From contig NZ_CP017248.1 of assembly GCF_001735805.1 (NCBI RefSeq), positions 9,548,001 through 9,612,000 on the forward strand: a DNA stretch of 64,000 nucleotides, given 5' to 3'. Below, piece after piece: positions 61,964-64,000 of the stretch (within the stretch, counting starts at the first letter, position 1; each line of letters opens with the position of its first letter). The notes under the pieces were generated by a model. The model saw only the letters and a program-made list of their open reading frames with translations. It did no database searches and had not been told where the DNA came from. The position numbers were made by a program, and so were the translations under genes. The DNA comes from Streptomyces fodineus (GTDB lineage Bacteria; Actinomycetota; Actinomycetes; Streptomycetales; Streptomycetaceae).

Positions 61964-62701
61964 ATGACCACCGTGCACCGTCTGGGCGACCACCTGGTCA
62001 ACTTCTACCTGGTCGACACCGGGTCGGCCCTGCTGCTGGTCGACGCCGGACTGCCCGCGCACTGGGACGTCCTGCAGACCGCGCTGCGCGACCTCGGCCG
62101 CCCGGTCACCGACGTCGCGGCAGTGCTGGTCACCCACGGCCACCCCGACCACGTCGGCGTCGCCGAGCGGGTCCGCGCGGCCTCCGGCGCCGAGGTCTGG
62201 GTGCACGAATCCGACGCGCCGATCCTGACCGAGCCCCGGCGACTGAACAAGGTCTGGACCCCGGAGCGTTCGCTGCTCGGCTACGCGGTCCGCCGCCCGA
62301 GCGGCCTGCGCGCGCCGCTGCACCTGGCCCGCGGCGGCGCCCTGCGCATCCCGGCCGTCCGAACCGTCCGCACCTTCACAGAGGACCAGCAACTCGACCT
62401 GCCCGGCGCGCCGTTGGCCATCCACACACCTGGCCACACGCACGGCAGCACCAGCTACCTTTTCCCGGACGCCTCGATCGCCTTCACCGGCGACGCCCTG
62501 GTCACCCACGACTCGGTGACCGGCCGGGTCGGACCGTGCGTCATCTGCCAGGCCTTCACTCAGGACAGCCGGGCCGCGCTGGCCTCGCTGGAGAAGATCG
62601 CCGAACACGAGCTCGCCACCGTGCTGCCGGGCCACGGCGAACCGTGGACGGACGGCTTGGCACGGGCTGCGCGGCAGGCGGTGGCGAGCGGGATCCGATA
62701 G
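61964..62701 (+). CDS. Metallo-beta-lactamase fold hydrolase
   Basis: 245 residues from an ATG at 61964, five bases after the previous stop (an overlapping GTG at 61955 is an alternative), so translationally coupled to the oxidoreductase. Zinc ligands: THGHPDH, the His in HTPGHTHGS, the Asp in FTGDAL and the late His in LPGHGEPW. A glyoxalase-II/lactonase-type MBL hydrolase. Together with the coupled reductase it is probably an inducible detoxification pair controlled by the divergent MarR. Confidence 0.9.
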   Translation: MTTVHRLGDHLVNFYLVDTGSALLLVDAGLPAHWDVLQTALRDLGRPVTDVAAVLVTHGHPDHVGVAERVRAASGAEVWVHESDAPILTEPRRLNKVWTPERSLLGYAVRRPSGLRAPLHLARGGALRIPAVRTVRTFTEDQQLDLPGAPLAIHTPGHTHGSTSYLFPDASIAFTGDALVTHDSVTGRVGPCVICQAFTQDSRAALASLEKIAEHELATVLPGHGEPWTDGLARAARQAVASGIR

Positions 62702-62859
62702 GAAGCCGGTTGCGCGGCTTCGGGGCGCCACTGCGAGGGGGAGCACGCCGCCAAGCCCGTCCCTGGACGCAGAAGAAGTCATGTCATCCCAACCGCAACC
62801 GAGCGACGGCCGACGGGAATTGCCCCTACCCCCGTGCTGTGGGCGGTGCCTGAGCTGCT

Positions 62860-63500
62860 GCCTCCCTGACGAACTGGAGGCTGGAGGAAAGCAATGGGTG
62901 CGCGAGGCGCAGGCCGCGGCCGGGATCCAGCACCCGGGCATCGTCGTGGTGCACGATTTCGGCGAGCACGACGGGCAGCCCTACCTGGTCATGGAACTGC
63001 CGGCCGGCCACTCGCTCCAGGACGGACTGCTGGACGGGCCTTATCCGGTGTCCTGGGTGATCGAGGCCGGCGTGCAGGTGACCGAGGCGCTGGCGGTCGC
63101 GCACCGGGCCGGCCTGGTGCCCCGGGACATCAAGCCCGCGAACCTGTTCCTCACCGACGACGGCACCGTGAAAATCCTCGACTTCGGCCTGGTGGGCCGC
63201 CCACCCGCGGCCACCCCGGAGCCGGCCGGTCGGCCGAGCTGACCGGCGCGCTGGGCACGCCGGGCTTCTCCGCGCCGGAGCAGTTCAACGGTTCGCGGGT
63301 GGACGCACGGGCCGACCTGTATGCGCTCGGCACGACGCTGTACGCCCTACTGACCGGCCCCCGGGCGGTCCTGCGCGGGCAGCGGCCCGCGGTGCGAGAG
63401 CTCCGGCCCGACGTGCCGCCGGGGTTCGAGCAGCTGCTGCGCGACCTGTTGGCGCCCCGGCCCGCCGACCGCCCGGTCGCCAAACGGTTCAATGTCCCCG
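62860..63500 (+). pseudogene. Serine/threonine protein kinase fragment
   Basis: VREAQAAAGIQHPGIVVVHDFGEHDGQPYLVMELPAGHSLQDGL, then AHRAGLVPRDIKPANLFLTDDGTVKILDFGL, then after a frameshift near 63232 GALGTPGFSAPEQFNGSRVDARADLYALGTTLYALLTGP. Subdomains V to IX of a Hanks-type kinase survive; the ATP loop and lysine are absent and the catalytic HRD is PRD. Not active as encoded. Confidence 0.75.
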
Positions 63501-63615
63501 CGACGAGGCGCGCTTCGCGCGGGCGCCCGTGGAGCGTCACCGCCACGGGCCCGGGAATGGGGGGCCGACCGTCGTGGTCCCTGCGGTCAGTGCGTCTGCG
63601 AACGCTCTGCGGTGG

Positions 63616-64000
63616 TCACAGTTGCTCTCGCTGTCGGAGCGTGCACCCGCCGTTGCGGGGTTCCGGCAGGGAAATCGGTACCGGAAGCGTGGCGGTCTCC
63701 GTCAGGGGGTATGCCAGGTCGGCCGCGGGGACGGCTGCGACGTGATCCGCGGTGGCGGCAGCCAGCCGCCCGGATGTGACGGTGCCGAGGACGAGGATGG
63801 CCGCTCCGCAGCCGGCGATGATCCACCAGGCCGCCGGGCGCGCCCCGGAGGCGACCGCGGCACCGATCACCGCGATGCCGAGGGAGGATCCGACCTGACG
63901 GCTGGTCGCGGCGATGGCGGCGGCCACCCCGGCCTGGGCGCGCGGCATGCCGGACACCGCCGTGTAGGTGATCGGTGCGTTGACGAATCCGAATCCGAGA
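63616..64000 (-). CDS. MFS exporter (DHA2-like), C-terminal end, continues outside the window
   Basis: The frame enters from the window edge with LGFGFVNAPITYTAVSGMPRAQAGVAAAIAATSRQVGSSLGIAVIGAAV, the conserved motif of 14-helix DHA2 drug exporters, followed by two more helices and a polar tail. The start lies beyond position 64000. Proton-driven export of small molecules is the family role. Confidence 0.8.
   Translation of the reverse strand, partial: LGFGFVNAPITYTAVSGMPRAQAGVAAAIAATSRQVGSSLGIAVIGAAVASGARPAAWWIIAGCGAAILVLGTVTSGRLAAATADHVAAVPAADLAYPLTETATLPVPISLPEPRNGGCTLRQREQL

Overview
The window is high-GC actinomycete DNA and most likely comes from Streptomyces. Evidence for this is GC-rich third codon positions, AGGAGG-type ribosome sites, secreted ricin-B and DUF3761 proteins, SpoIIE phosphatases, PIG-L deacetylase and RheA/Hsp18 heat-shock genes. 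It reads as accessory sequence, such as a chromosome arm or large plasmid: no ribosomal, tRNA or core housekeeping genes were seen, and remnants of at least five transposase families (IS5, IS110, IS630, IS4, IS1182) plus TniB/TniQ and tyrosine-recombinase relics lie between intact single genes.

Layout. 0-5 kb: the end of an anti-sigma factor, a long gene-poor stretch, then a tightly coupled set (HATPase anti-sigma regulator, small Cys protein, vanadium-haloperoxidase-like secreted enzyme). 5-8 kb: an SDR followed by a scrapyard of gene fragments (IS110, Gfo/Idh/MocA, AsnC, TniQ, TniB). 8-15.6 kb: an ABC exporter preceded by a 41-residue Lys/His-rich peptide gene, a lipoprotein, a patatin lipase divergent from a TetR repressor with palindromic operators, and small membrane and secreted proteins. 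15.9-28 kb: a 1259-residue HTH-STAND NTPase-WD40 protein, a secreted lectin, a SpoIIE phosphatase, a secreted beta-propeller, a Tat-exported hydrolase, a membrane-anchored beta-rich protein and a broken integrase. 28.4-30.6 kb: a heat-shock module (two DUF2267 genes, hsp18, divergent rheA) with an exact RheA-type operator.

30.7-46 kb is the most eroded part: it has IS4, IS5 and IS630 fragments, pieces of Ku, GNAT, methyltransferase and regulator genes, and an IS5 element (TAA target duplication) interrupted by an intact IS110. A phosphohistidine phosphatase, a GDPD, a DUF1003 membrane protein, an APH-type kinase and a DUF2071 protein remain intact. 46.5-53.5 kb: a PAS-GAF-SpoIIE phosphatase, a complete IS630 with 36-bp terminal repeats, and a serine hydrolase/TetR pair bracketed by IS5-type terminal repeats next to a complete IS5. 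53.6-64 kb: a DUF3761 protein, a PIG-L deacetylase, a DUF1963-like protein, an IS1182 ruin, a frameshifted multicopper oxidase, a MarR regulator with a 38-bp palindrome facing a frameshifted saccharopine-dehydrogenase-like gene plus MBL hydrolase, a kinase fragment and the end of an MFS exporter.

Recurring theme: enzyme genes placed back to back with their own TetR, MarR or RheA repressor, each with visible palindromes in the shared promoter. Several otherwise well-kept genes carry single-base frameshifts, so some may be sequencing errors rather than decay. I found no CRISPR array, rRNA or tRNA. The most unusual candidates are the Lys/His-rich peptide with its ABC exporter, the HTH-STAND-WD40 protein, and the TIR-bracketed hydrolase/TetR block.
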